The notes under the pieces were generated by a model, which was not told the DNA's origin, made no database searches, and saw only the letters and a list, made by a program, of their open reading frames with translations. This document shows positions 16,380 to 24,307 of a stretch of 54,270 nucleotides of DNA, piece by piece. The stretch is from an uncultured Bacteroidales bacterium (GTDB taxonomy: Bacteria > Bacteroidota > Bacteroidia > Bacteroidales > P3). The stretch covers positions 1-54,270 of the forward strand of contig ONJY01000027.1 in NCBI GenBank assembly GCA_900318275.1, written 5' to 3'. Both the position numbers and the translations under genes were made by a program. Each line of letters begins with the position of its first letter. The stretch's first letter is position 1.

Positions 16380-17000
16380 ATGATCGACAACAAAGCCATC
16401 TTCAATATCAGCTACGGCCTCTATGTGCTCGTGGCTCGTCAGGGCGACAAAGACAACGCCTGCATCATCAATGTGGCGCAGCAGGTCACCAGCGACCCGC
16501 TGCAGCTTATGATATGCGTCAACAAGCAGAACCTGACGCACGACATGATACTCCGCACGCTGAAGTTCAATCTCTGTCCGCTCAGCGAGGAAGCCACCAT
16601 GAAGCCCTTCCAGCATTTCGGCTTCCAGAGCGGCAAGACTGTCGACAAGTTCGCCGAATGCGAGACAGAGCTCCGCACGGAGAACGGCCTGCGCTATCTG
16701 CCCAAGTACATCAATAGCGTCATCAGCTGTGTCGTCACCAAGAGCATCGACCTCGGCACCCACACCATGTTCATCGCCATGCCTATGGAGGCCCGTGTGC
16801 TGAGCGACAGCCCCAGCATCACCTACGCCTACTACCAGCAGCACATCAAGCCCAAGCCCGCCGCCGCTCCCGCCGCAGGCGGCAAGAAGAAATGGGTCTG
16901 CGAAGTCTGCGGCTACGTCTACGAGGGCGACGAACTCCCCGCCGACTTCATCTGCCCCTGGTGCAAGCACCCCGCCAGCGATTTCAAGCTGGTGGAATAA
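16380..17000 (+). CDS. Flavin reductase with C-terminal rubredoxin domain (Hrb-like)
   Basis: The 206-residue protein has two parts. Residues 1-150 are a flavin reductase-like FMN-binding domain (ISYGLYVLVARQGDKDNACIINVAQQVTSDPLQL). An Ala/Pro linker (KPKPAAAPAAGGKK) follows, then a rubredoxin domain with CxxC pairs in WVCEVCGYVYEGDELP and FICPWCKHPAS. This is the layout of high-molecular-weight rubredoxin, known in acetogens as the NADH-driven electron donor to FprA. Location right after fprA supports that role. The rubredoxin part is a shortened version (the insertion between the two CxxC pairs is small). It ends at the strong hairpin at 17047. Confidence 0.9.
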   Translation: MIDNKAIFNISYGLYVLVARQGDKDNACIINVAQQVTSDPLQLMICVNKQNLTHDMILRTLKFNLCPLSEEATMKPFQHFGFQSGKTVDKFAECETELRTENGLRYLPKYINSVISCVVTKSIDLGTHTMFIAMPMEARVLSDSPSITYAYYQQHIKPKPAAAPAAGGKKKWVCEVCGYVYEGDELPADFICPWCKHPASDFKLVE

Positions 17001-17046
17001 GGAATCCGTCCTATTATTTTAGCCTCACTTGTGATGCTGACAGGAT

Positions 17047-17088
17047 AAAAAAATGAAGAAAAAGCAGTTTTTCTTCATTTTTTTTGTG
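17047..17088 (+). terminator. Terminator of the fprA operon
   Basis: A run of A followed by TGAAGAAAAA, a GCAG loop and the exact complement TTTTTCTTCA followed by T give a perfect 17-base stem ending in a T run. Confidence 0.85.
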
Positions 17089-17132
17089 TCCTTGAGTAAG
17101 ATTTGGGGCAAAATATACGTCTTTTATTATAG

Positions 17133-17630
17133 ATGGAGCAACATAGCAGACAGCGATACGAGGACTACAAGTCCTTTATGCGGCGGCACCAGGCGACGGT
17201 GTGGCGCGTCTGCTACGACTTTGCCCGTGGCGACATACCGCGCTGCGAGGACATGGTGCAGGAGGTGTGGATTATGCTCTGGCTCAAGTTCGGCACCATG
17301 ACGGGTCGGTCGGAGTGGCAGCAGAGAGTATGGGTGCGGAGGGTGACACGCAGCGTCCTGGTCGACCTCTATCGAAAGAAACATCCTGACTTGGAACCAG
17401 TCACCGAAGAGATGTCAGAGTCTGTCTTCACCGAAGAGAGCGATGTCGCCGAACGCATCGACGACCTCTTCTCGTTCCTCACCCCCGACGAGCAACGCTT
17501 GATGCGTATGCGACTTGAAGGCTACTCGGCCGAGGAGATAGCTGCAGGGCTTAAAATGGAACCCAACGCTGTATATCAGCGCGTAAACCGAATAATGAAT
17601 AAACTGAGACAATATGCAACAAGACTATAA
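17133..17630 (+). CDS. ECF RNA polymerase sigma factor
   Basis: The 165-residue protein has sigma region 2 (RVCYDFARGDIPRCEDMVQEVWIMLW, with the usual acidic DxxQE-like motif) and region 4 (FLTPDEQRLMRMRLEGYSAEEIAAGL, a helix-turn-helix). It should direct RNA polymerase to a small regulon, probably including the genes that follow. The next gene overlaps its end by 17 bases and encodes a small single-span membrane protein, which takes the usual place of an anti-sigma factor. Confidence 0.9.
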   Translation: MEQHSRQRYEDYKSFMRRHQATVWRVCYDFARGDIPRCEDMVQEVWIMLWLKFGTMTGRSEWQQRVWVRRVTRSVLVDLYRKKHPDLEPVTEEMSESVFTEESDVAERIDDLFSFLTPDEQRLMRMRLEGYSAEEIAAGLKMEPNAVYQRVNRIMNKLRQYATRL

Positions 17631-17853
17631 AACCGAGATGCGGGCGATGACCGAAGGCCTTGCCGAATGGTGCCACCGACGGGAACGCCAGCGCCAGAGG
17701 GCCACGCGCACCCTCATCGGCGCCGCTGCGGTGGTGGCCGTCATAGCCATTGCGGCGACGCCCGACCCCGACGGCCATTACGTCAGCAGCGCCCAAGCAC
17801 GCACCGCAACCATCAACACACTCGAACAGACAACCCTCATCGCCAAACTATGA
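17614..17853 (+). CDS. Small single-span membrane protein, putative anti-sigma partner
   Basis: The 79-residue protein has a charged cytoplasmic N-terminus (MQQDYKTEMRAMTEGLAEWCHRRERQRQRA), one membrane segment (TLIGAAAVVAVIAIAA) and a short periplasmic tail. The gene begins inside the sigma-factor gene and its stop overlaps the next ATG (ATGA), so the three are translationally coupled. By position and topology it could hold the sigma factor at the membrane; there is no recognisable anti-sigma domain, so this is inference. Confidence 0.7.
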   Translation: MQQDYKTEMRAMTEGLAEWCHRRERQRQRATRTLIGAAAVVAVIAIAATPDPDGHYVSSAQARTATINTLEQTTLIAKL

Positions 17854-18458
17854 GACACCGCACGCTCATAATCATAATCTTGTCCCTGCTCCTCGTGGGC
17901 GGCGCGGCAGCGTGGAAGTTCCTGCCGCACACGTTGAGCTACGACGAGTGCAGTGACGTCTACCGCCACTTCGCCGACATGCGGCTCCCCGGCGTGCGCG
18001 TCACATACGTACAGGACAAGGTTATTAACGACCCCCTGCGCCTCCCGGTCACCGTGCTCCAGGCCGAGACCGACGAGGGCTGGGCAGCCATCGACAGCCT
18101 CTTCGGCCTCACGGCAGACAGAAACAAACTCATCAACGACACAACTATCCCCGACGAGGCAAAAAGGCTATTCCTCAGCAACGCCCCCCAATTCACTTTA
18201 TATCGCGCCCATCGCAAAACGCCATACAAGAGTATTGCGCCTGGTGATACCCGTCCCGACGATGTCACCGTCTACATCTTCCACGACCTGCGCTGCGTCA
18301 CCATCTACGAAACCGGCATCGTAGAAGAGGAAGCGCAGATACTCTTTCAGAACCATAAGGAACTCAAAGAGCGAAGCCGCACCCAGCAATGGAATGCCAC
18401 CTCCGACATCGCTTTCGACCACCTCGACTCCCTCGATGCCGCCCGCAAAGAGAAATAA
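17850..18458 (+). CDS. Membrane-anchored protein of ECF operon, unknown function
   Basis: A 202-residue protein starting at ATG 17850, chosen because it overlaps the upstream stop as ATGA; a longer frame reaching to 17667 would run inside the previous gene. After an N-terminal signal-anchor (MRHRTLIIIILSLLLVGGAAA) the protein is soluble and periplasmic. It contains YDECSDVYRHFADMRLPGVRVTY and DDVTVYIFHDLRCVTIYETG. I do not recognise a family. It probably takes part in the signal handled by the sigma factor. Confidence 0.7.
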   Translation: MRHRTLIIIILSLLLVGGAAAWKFLPHTLSYDECSDVYRHFADMRLPGVRVTYVQDKVINDPLRLPVTVLQAETDEGWAAIDSLFGLTADRNKLINDTTIPDEAKRLFLSNAPQFTLYRAHRKTPYKSIAPGDTRPDDVTVYIFHDLRCVTIYETGIVEEEAQILFQNHKELKERSRTQQWNATSDIAFDHLDSLDAARKEK

Positions 18459-18481
18459 CAAACCTTTAACAATATAAAACA

Positions 18482-19006
18482 ATGAAACATCACATCATCA
18501 AATCCCTCGCCGCCCTCGCCTTGGGCGCGATGCTGATGGCTTTCGGAATCCATTCAAGCAGCGACAATGCCAAGACGGATGCCATGTATGGCAACAAGAT
18601 TATGACTATCGACTACCACAAGGAAGGAGGGAAACAACTGCTTTTCGGCACGATAGGATACTATCATTGCCATAGCAAACTCGTCCTTATGGACAATTGC
18701 TGGGAAGGTACCGTCACCTGCCAAGGTGAGGGCTGGGCCACCAGCTGGCGCAACTGGGAATTGTCGGACATTGAGACCTCAAAAGGTATGGTAAACGGCA
18801 AGGTTCTGAGAAAAAACGAGAAACGTATGCTACGGGCCGTCGACCGCAAACTGCGCAAAGGCGAGGCCGAAGGCAAAATGATCCGCAGTGTGCGCTGTAA
18901 AGCCGAAGAAGGAATGGTAGACCTGGCCTTCATCGTCAACTGGAGCAACGGAAAACCCAACGGCGACGCAGACATCACGCTGACTGTTACGGAGGTAATT
19001 GAGTAG
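18482..19006 (+). CDS. Secreted protein of unknown function
   Basis: A 174-residue protein with a signal peptide MKHHIIKSLAALALGAMLMAFG, nearly the same as that of the next gene (MKHHILKSLAILALGAML), although the mature parts are unrelated. The mature part contains CHSKLVLMDNCWEGTVTCQGEGW and a basic segment (LRKNEKRMLRAVDRKLRKGEAEGK). No family recognised. It lies 23 bases after the previous gene in the ECF operon. Confidence 0.7.
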   Translation: MKHHIIKSLAALALGAMLMAFGIHSSSDNAKTDAMYGNKIMTIDYHKEGGKQLLFGTIGYYHCHSKLVLMDNCWEGTVTCQGEGWATSWRNWELSDIETSKGMVNGKVLRKNEKRMLRAVDRKLRKGEAEGKMIRSVRCKAEEGMVDLAFIVNWSNGKPNGDADITLTVTEVIE

Positions 19007-19040
19007 AAATGGGCACCGCAGCCACAAAAACACATCCAAT

Positions 19041-20276
19041 ATGAAACACCACATCCTCAAATCCCTCGCCATCCTCGCTTTGGGCGCAATGCTGCTGACC
19101 ACCACAGCATGTGCCCAAAGCAATGATGAGGCGAAGAACGTCCTCCGTCTCTCGCGCGAGAAATGCCAGTCCATACAGCAAGGGCATTATGTGATGGAGC
19201 ACTGGAAGAAATTCGTGTCGGACAAGGACACCAACCTGACCATCTATACGTGCGACTTCCGCAAGGTGCGCCGAGACAGGCTGTTCGGAAAGGTCTTTGC
19301 GATGCAAGACGAAACTCCAGGCCATCCCGAATGGAACGGATACACGCTCTACACCGGCGAGGAGTTTGTGAACTACTCTGATTCAACCGGCGAGGTTATG
19401 TCTTGCAAAAAATGGAAGAACGAGATAAAGAGCATCCGCCACAATTACACCTTCTACGAAGCATTGACTGAACGCAACAGCCATCCGCTCCCCGACAATA
19501 AGCAGCTGGCCGACAACAGTTACACCTATTCTATCTCCGACACAATGCTCGATGACAAGCCCTGTCACCTTGTCGGCTACCGCAAGACGGACTGGGAACC
19601 GAACAAAGTCTTCGGCACGCAGACCATACGCGTCGAGGTGCAATTGTGGATAGAGAAATTGAGCATGCTGCCCATCCAATATACCATAGAAATCGATATC
19701 GTGGAACAGGCGGACACCCTCCATCAATACGATCGCTTCAAGCTACTCTCTTTCGACACAGTGATTGACGAAAGCAAACTGGCCTTGGCTTCCATCCCCG
19801 CCAACGTGAAACTGAAGGACTACGAACCCTACGAGGAACCAGAACCCCTCGCCGAAGGTACTCCGGCACCCGACTGGTCGCTGCCCACGCTGAAGGGCGA
19901 CACCGTGCGCCTCGCCGACCTGCGAGGTAAGGTAGTTCTCCTCGACTTCTTCTACAAGAGTTGTGCCCCCTGTTGCGCCGCGTTGCCGTTTCTGCAAAGC
20001 ATCCACGAGAAATACAAGGATCAGGGCGTCGTGCTCCTCGGCATCGACCCCATCGATGACCCCGTAAAGGACGAGATGGCCGACTTCCTCGTCAAGCGCA
20101 GTGTCACTTACACCGTCCTCTTCTCCGACCGCGAACTCTCAAGCACCTACCACATAGTCGGCTACCCGACGCTCTTCTTCATCGACCACGACGGCAAGAT
20201 CGCCAAGGTGCAGAGCGGCTACCACCCGACGCTGGAAGCCACCATCGAGGAACAACTACAGAAACTACTTGAATAA
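19041..20276 (+). CDS. TlpA-like thiol-disulfide oxidoreductase lipoprotein
   Basis: A 411-residue protein. The signal peptide MKHHILKSLAILALGAMLLTTTAC ends in a possible lipobox cysteine. Residues 30-270 form an unrecognised substrate or carrier domain. From about residue 270 there is a TlpA/AhpC-type thioredoxin fold: GTPAPDWSLPTLKGDTVRLADLRGK, then the redox motif CAPC in FFYKSCAPCCAALPFL, and HIVGYPTLFFIDHDGKI with the cis-proline. It should act in the periplasm on cysteines of exported proteins. The longer frame beginning at 18999 overlaps the previous gene and lacks a signal peptide at its start, so 19041 is preferred. Confidence 0.85.
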   Translation: MKHHILKSLAILALGAMLLTTTACAQSNDEAKNVLRLSREKCQSIQQGHYVMEHWKKFVSDKDTNLTIYTCDFRKVRRDRLFGKVFAMQDETPGHPEWNGYTLYTGEEFVNYSDSTGEVMSCKKWKNEIKSIRHNYTFYEALTERNSHPLPDNKQLADNSYTYSISDTMLDDKPCHLVGYRKTDWEPNKVFGTQTIRVEVQLWIEKLSMLPIQYTIEIDIVEQADTLHQYDRFKLLSFDTVIDESKLALASIPANVKLKDYEPYEEPEPLAEGTPAPDWSLPTLKGDTVRLADLRGKVVLLDFFYKSCAPCCAALPFLQSIHEKYKDQGVVLLGIDPIDDPVKDEMADFLVKRSVTYTVLFSDRELSSTYHIVGYPTLFFIDHDGKIAKVQSGYHPTLEATIEEQLQKLLE

Positions 20277-20294
20277 CATTTTAAAACATCCAAT

Positions 20295-20416
20295 ATGCAA
20301 CACCACATCATCAAATCCCTCGCCGTCCTCGCTTTGGCGCGATGCTACTGATGGTCTGCAGCGCAAGCAAATCTTTGAAATCATGCTCATGGTTTTTGGG
20401 GGAATCATGGGCATGA
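20295..20416 (+). pseudogene. Third copy of the signal-peptide module, frameshifted and truncated
   Basis: From ATG 20295 the sequence reads MQHHIIKSLAVLAL and then, with one missing G near 20336, GAMLLMVCSASKSLKSCSW and a stop at 20414. It matches the signal peptides of the two preceding genes, including the upstream CATCCAAT before the ATG, but no mature protein follows. Confidence 0.65.
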
Positions 20417-20472
20417 TTTGTGTGTGGTTGGAGGTATTGTGTCGGCAATATCGCCAGTGTATTGCCATTGCC

Positions 20473-20549
20473 TTACCACAGGGCTACCACAGCCTTACCA
20501 CCTTAGAGTTACCATAGAATTACCCTAGGGTTACCATATAATTACGATA
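20473..20549. repeat. Array of seven 11-base units (TTACC core)
   Basis: Exact 11-base register over 77 bases: TTACCACAGGG, CTACCACAGCC, TTACCACCTTA, GAGTTACCATA, GAATTACCCTA, GGGTTACCATA, TAATTACGATA. The TTACC core shifts by 3 bases after the third unit while the register of units is kept. Confidence 0.75.
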
Positions 20550-20576
20550 GAGTTTCTTGTGATGCATAACGGGTTG

Positions 20577-20601
20577 ATTATTATATCGAAGATATAATAA
20601 T
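20577..20601. repeat. AT-rich perfect stem-loop
   Basis: ATTATTATATC-GAA-GATATAATAAT: 11-base perfect stem with a GAA loop, between the 11-base array and the promoter of the toxin-antitoxin pair. The rest of the gap 20417-20669 shows nothing else I can name. Confidence 0.7.
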
Positions 20602-20669
20602 ACGTCATCATTATCAAAGCACCGCCGACAAGCATACACATTTGTTTTGCCGCCGTATGAAAAATATTT

Positions 20670-20700
20670 TTTGCCATATAAGAAAATAGTCGTATCTTTG
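20670..20700 (+). promoter_or_regulatory. Promoter of the toxin-antitoxin pair
   Basis: TTTG (20670-20673), 19-base spacer, TATCTTTG (20693-20700); ATG follows at 20728. Confidence 0.75.
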
Positions 20701-20727
20701 CAGTCGAATATAAAAAATAATAGGACT

Positions 20728-20952
20728 ATGGAACAAAGCATGGAATTGAATCGTGCACAGTTAGGTATTCTAAGGCTTCTGGGAAGAATGAAGACTATGG
20801 AACAGGTGGAGGAATTACGGCAGGTGATATCAAACTACTATGCCCAGAAGGCTACCGACGAGATGGACAAACTATGGGATAGCGGTGAATGGGGTGAGGA
20901 TCAGAACTACGCCGTCCTTAACGAGCATCTCCGCACACCTTACCGTGTATGA
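20728..20952 (+). CDS. Putative antitoxin of a PIN toxin-antitoxin pair
   Basis: A 74-residue, acidic and mostly helical protein (MEQSMELNRAQLGILRLLGRMK...MDKLWDSGEWGEDQNYAVLNEH). The C-terminal acidic tail is of the kind that wraps around a PIN toxin. ATG 20728 is 28 bases after the promoter and is preferred over a longer frame from 20647 that includes the promoter. Its stop overlaps the toxin start as ATGA. No DNA-binding fold is obvious from sequence. The role is inferred from its partner. Confidence 0.75.
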   Translation: MEQSMELNRAQLGILRLLGRMKTMEQVEELRQVISNYYAQKATDEMDKLWDSGEWGEDQNYAVLNEHLRTPYRV

Positions 20953-21359
20953 AACGAGTAGTGCTTGACACCAACTGCCTTTTGGCAAGCATCTCCTCTC
21001 GCAGTGTTTTTTTCGTTGTGTGGCGAGGACTGCACGAGGGGAAATATATCCTTTGTGTGTCTAACGATATACTGGCAGAGTATGAGGAAGTTATTGCTTC
21101 CAAAGCCACCCCTATTGTAGCAAAGCATGTTGTTGATGCTTTGGTGGATAGTGACTATGTGGAGTTTTTTGACCCCCAGTTTAAATTAGGGTTAATCACC
21201 CAAGACCCTGATGACAACAAGTTCGTTGACTGTGCATTTGCAGCCAACGCCACCTTTATTGTTTCCCAAGATCACCACTTCGATGTACTCAAGACCATTG
21301 AATTTCCAAAGATTGCAGTAATGAGACTACAATCGTTTGCCTCAATGCTAAAAAAGTGA
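20949..21359 (+). CDS. PIN-domain toxin (putative ribonuclease)
   Basis: The 136-residue protein has the COG1569-type PIN layout: VVLDTNCLLASI at the N-terminus (first acidic residue and Asn), NDILAEYEEVIAS with a conserved Glu, and DPDDNKFVDCAFAANATFIVSQD with the paired aspartates and the C-terminal strand. PIN domains are Mg2+-dependent RNases; toxins of this class cut tRNA or mRNA when the antitoxin is lost. The ATGA overlap with the upstream gene is typical of toxin-antitoxin pairs. The locus is AT-richer than the neighbouring housekeeping genes, which suits acquisition by transfer. Confidence 0.85.
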   Translation: MKRVVLDTNCLLASISSRSVFFVVWRGLHEGKYILCVSNDILAEYEEVIASKATPIVAKHVVDALVDSDYVEFFDPQFKLGLITQDPDDNKFVDCAFAANATFIVSQDHHFDVLKTIEFPKIAVMRLQSFASMLKK

Positions 21360-21399
21360 TTGTTTCTATAGAATTATTAACCCTAAAATCTAAGACAAT

Positions 21400-21558
21400 A
21401 TGGAAAAGTATGTTTGCAACGTCTGCGGGTATGAATATGACCCCGCAAAAGGTGACCCCGACAACGGCATAGCTCCCGGCACCAAGTTCGAGGACCTGCC
21501 CGCCGACTGGGTGTGCCCCCTCTGCTCGGTCGACAAAACACATTTTGAAAAACAATAA
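21400..21558 (+). CDS. Rubredoxin
   Basis: A 52-residue protein: [19 protein letters not shown], then [14 protein letters not shown], then [17 protein letters not shown]. Two CxxC pairs bind one iron; length and the [14 protein letters not shown] motifs are those of a standard rubredoxin. It carries single electrons in the cytoplasm, for example to FprA (15.06 kb) or rubrerythrin-type enzymes. It lies 40 bases after the PIN toxin and 18 before ferritin, with which it is probably co-transcribed. Confidence 0.95.
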   Translation: MEKYVCNVCGYEYDPAKGDPDNGIAPGTKFEDLPADWVCPLCSVDKTHFEKQ

Positions 21559-21576
21559 TCAATAAAATCAATAATT

Positions 21577-22092
21577 ATGCTTAACAAGAAAGTTTCCGAC
21601 CTGCTCAACGAGCAGATCAACAAGGAGCTCTACAGCGGCTACCTGTACCTCGACATGAACAACTATTTCGACAAACGCGGCCTCGCCGGCTTCGCCAACT
21701 GGTACATGATCCAGGCCCAGGAAGAGCGCGACCACGCCATGCTCATCTACAAGTACATGCAGAACAACGACTGCCCCATCGTCCTCAACGCCATAGCCAA
21801 GCCCGACAAGAAATACAAGAAAGACATGGACGTGCTGAAGGCTGGCCTGGAGCACGAGGAGTATGTCACCGCCAGCATCCACACCATCTATGACGCAGCC
21901 TACAAGGTGAAGGACTTCCGCACCATGCAGTTCCTCGACTGGTTCGTCAAGGAGCAGGGCGAGGAGGAGACCAACGCCCGCGACATGATCACCAAGATGG
22001 AGCTGTTCGGCAGCGACCCCAAGAGCCTCTACATGCTCAACCAGGAGCTCGCCGCCCGCACCTACAATGCTCCGAGCCTGGTGCTCGACTGA
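21577..22092 (+). CDS. ftnA: Non-haem ferritin
   Basis: The 171-residue protein is a bacterial ferritin: LLNEQINKELYSGYLYLDM with the first Glu ligand, GFANWYMIQAQEERDHAMLI with the ExxH iron pair, and the C-terminal helix FLDWFVKEQGEEETNARDM. It oxidises Fe2+ and stores iron in a 24-subunit shell in the cytoplasm, limiting radical chemistry. Together with the adjacent rubredoxin it forms an oxidative-stress and iron pair common in anaerobes. Confidence 0.95.
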   Translation: MLNKKVSDLLNEQINKELYSGYLYLDMNNYFDKRGLAGFANWYMIQAQEERDHAMLIYKYMQNNDCPIVLNAIAKPDKKYKKDMDVLKAGLEHEEYVTASIHTIYDAAYKVKDFRTMQFLDWFVKEQGEEETNARDMITKMELFGSDPKSLYMLNQELAARTYNAPSLVLD

Positions 22093-22122
22093 TTGTCGGC
22101 AGACATAAGACAGCAGCTTTTA

Positions 22123-22154
22123 AGCCCTCGGGAGAGCGTCCCGAGGGCTTTCTT
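22123..22154 (+). terminator. Terminator after ferritin
   Basis: AGCCCTCGGGA-GAGCG-TCCCGAGGGCT: perfect 11-base GC-rich stem followed by TTCTTGT. Confidence 0.85.
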
Positions 22155-22234
22155 GTATCAATGGGTTATGGTATCTGCGACCAAAAGTGATGCAATACCT
22201 TTGGCGCCTCCTTCCACCCACCTTCCTTCGGCAG

Positions 22235-22323
22235 TTCGACCATCGTTCAACCATCGTTCGACCATCCTTCGACCATTTATTATGGTTAAACGATGGTCGA
22301 ACGATGGTTGAAGGATGGTCGAA
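22235..22323. repeat. Palindromic array, four plus four 11-base units
   Basis: TTCGACCATCG, TTCAACCATCG, TTCGACCATCC, TTCGACCATTT (22235-22278) are followed after one base by the complementary units TTATGGTTAAA, CGATGGTCGAA, CGATGGTTGAA, GGATGGTCGAA (22280-22323), all in 11-base register. The array can fold into a ~44-base-pair hairpin. Confidence 0.85.
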
Positions 22324-22336
22324 GTGTCTGTGGAAA

Positions 22337-22386
22337 ACGGGGGCAAAGACGAGGGAAAAGACGGGGGAAAAGACGAGGGAAAAGAG
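22337..22386. repeat. Tandem 12-base repeat
   Basis: AAAGACGAGGGA-type units repeat about four times with a 12-base step, directly after the palindromic array and before the glmS promoter. Confidence 0.6.
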
Positions 22387-22393
22387 AATTTTT

Positions 22394-22424
22394 TTTGTCG
22401 GTTCAAGAATTATTCGTATTTTTG
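22394..22424 (+). promoter_or_regulatory. Promoter of glmS
   Basis: TTTG (22394-22397), 19-base spacer, TATTTTTG (22417-22424), 23 bases before the ATG. Confidence 0.75.
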
Positions 22425-22447
22425 CAAATCATTAAAATATATAAACT

Positions 22448-24307
22448 ATGTGTGGAATTGTAGGATATATCGGAGAAGCAGAGGCCTATCCCATTCTGAT
22501 AAAGGGTCTTCATCGACTGGAATATCGCGGCTATGACTCGGCCGGCGTCAGTATGATCAACGCCAAAGGCGACTTGAATGTGTACAAGGCTACCGGCAAG
22601 GTGGCTGCGTTGGAGGAGAAGTGTGCCGCCGAGGACACTACCGGCAGCATCGGCATCGCCCATACGCGTTGGGCCACCCACGGCGAGCCCAACACGGTGA
22701 ACGCCCACCCGCACCTGAGCCAGAGCAAGAATCTCTCGCTGGTGCACAACGGCATCATCGAGAACTACAAGACGTTGCGCGCCAAGCTGGAGAAGGAGGG
22801 CTACGACTTCTGCTCCGACACCGACACCGAGGTGCTGGTGCAGCTCATAGAGTACACGCAGAAGACCGAGAAGTGCGACCTCTTCACCGCCGTGCAGCGC
22901 GCCCTGAAGAACGTCATCGGCGCCTATGCCATAGCCATCCTGCAGAAGGATCATCCCGACCAGCTGGTGTGCGCCCGCAAGGGTTCGCCGCTGGTGATAG
23001 GTGTCGGCACCGACGCCCGTGGGCAGAAGGAGTTTTACCTGGGCAGCGACGCCACGCCCATCGTGGAGTACACGAAGCAGGTCATTTACCTCAAGGACGA
23101 GGAGATTGCCTACATGGATCGCAGCGGCAAGATTGACATCGTCAACCTGCAGAAGGTGCACCAGACGCCGGAGATGCACACCCTCAGCCTTTCGCTCGAC
23201 GAGCTGGAGAAGGGCGGTTTCCCGCACTTCATGCTGAAGGAGATTTGGGAGCAGCCCAGCGCCCTGCGCACCTGCATCAAGGGCCGCCTGCATCCCAAGC
23301 GCAAGGAGATTACGCTGAGCGGCATCATCGAGCATCGCGACAAGTTCATCAACGCCCGCCGCATCATCATCTGCGCCTGCGGCACCTCGTGGCACTCGGC
23401 GCTCATAGGCAAGTACTTCATCGAGGAGGCGGCGCAGATACCCGTCGAGGTTGAGTATGCCTCGGAGTTCCGCTACCGCAACCCCGTCATCTATCCCGAC
23501 GATGTGGTCATCGCTGTGTCGCAGAGCGGCGAGACGGCCGACACGTTGGCCGCCATCCAGCTGGCCGAGCAGAAGGGTGCTTTCCTTTACGGCATCTGCA
23601 ACGTCATCGGCTCCAGCATCGCCCGCGCCACCCACAGCGGCACCTACCTGCATGTGGGTCCTGAAATCGGTGTGGCCTCCACCAAGGCGTTCACCGGCCA
23701 GGTCATCACGCTGTGCCTGCTGGGTTTGGCCATAGCCAAGGAGAAGCACTCTCTCAGCGACGAGATGTACCACATGCTTGTCGACGAGCTCTACCAGATT
23801 CCCGACAAGATGCAATGGACGCTTGAGAACAACAAGAATATCGACCAGTTTGCGCAGATGTTCACCTACTGCCGCAACTTCATCTTCCTCGGACGCGGCT
23901 ACAACTACCCTGTGGCCCTCGAGGGTGCCTTGAAGCTGAAAGAGATCAGCTACCTGCACGCCGAAGGCTATCCCGCAGCAGAGATGAAACACGGCCCCAT
24001 AGCCCTCGTCGACGAGGAGATGCCCGTCGTCTTCATCGCCCCCAAGCGCGGCATGTACGACAAGATAGTCAGCAACATCCAGGAGATCAAGTCCCGCAAG
24101 GGCAAGATTATATCTGTGGTCACCGAGGGCGACACCACCGTGCGCAACATGAGCGACTACGTCTTCACCATCCCCGACACACGCGACTGCTACGTGCCCC
24201 TGCTGTCGGTCATCCCGCTGCAGCTGCTGGCCTACTACATAGCCACCGCCAAGGGCCGCAACGTCGACCAACCCCGCAACCTCGCCAAGAGCGTTACCGT
24301 TGAGTGA
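22448..24307 (+). CDS. glmS: Glutamine-fructose-6-phosphate aminotransferase
   Basis: The 619-residue protein begins MCGIVGYIGEAEAYPILIKGL, with Cys2 as the N-terminal nucleophile of the glutaminase domain, then HTRWATHGEPN and VHNGIIENY. Two SIS domains follow (ACGTSWHSAL and SQSGETADT; LGRGYNYPVALEGALKLKE) and the end is PRNLAKSVTVE. It makes glucosamine-6-phosphate for peptidoglycan and lipopolysaccharide. No glmS ribozyme is visible upstream, as expected outside Gram-positives. Its stop overlaps the start of the next gene (TGATG). Confidence 0.97.
   Translation: MCGIVGYIGEAEAYPILIKGLHRLEYRGYDSAGVSMINAKGDLNVYKATGKVAALEEKCAAEDTTGSIGIAHTRWATHGEPNTVNAHPHLSQSKNLSLVHNGIIENYKTLRAKLEKEGYDFCSDTDTEVLVQLIEYTQKTEKCDLFTAVQRALKNVIGAYAIAILQKDHPDQLVCARKGSPLVIGVGTDARGQKEFYLGSDATPIVEYTKQVIYLKDEEIAYMDRSGKIDIVNLQKVHQTPEMHTLSLSLDELEKGGFPHFMLKEIWEQPSALRTCIKGRLHPKRKEITLSGIIEHRDKFINARRIIICACGTSWHSALIGKYFIEEAAQIPVEVEYASEFRYRNPVIYPDDVVIAVSQSGETADTLAAIQLAEQKGAFLYGICNVIGSSIARATHSGTYLHVGPEIGVASTKAFTGQVITLCLLGLAIAKEKHSLSDEMYHMLVDELYQIPDKMQWTLENNKNIDQFAQMFTYCRNFIFLGRGYNYPVALEGALKLKEISYLHAEGYPAAEMKHGPIALVDEEMPVVFIAPKRGMYDKIVSNIQEIKSRKGKIISVVTEGDTTVRNMSDYVFTIPDTRDCYVPLLSVIPLQLLAYYIATAKGRNVDQPRNLAKSVTVE

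Noticed and set aside
17667-17849. N-terminal extension of the 17850-18458 gene
   Set aside because: It runs within the 79-residue membrane-protein gene in another frame; ATG 17850 gives a signal anchor and an ATGA overlap.
22235-22323. CRISPR array
   Set aside because: Units are 11 bases, degenerate and without spacers, and no cas gene is present in the window. The same applies to the other tandem arrays.
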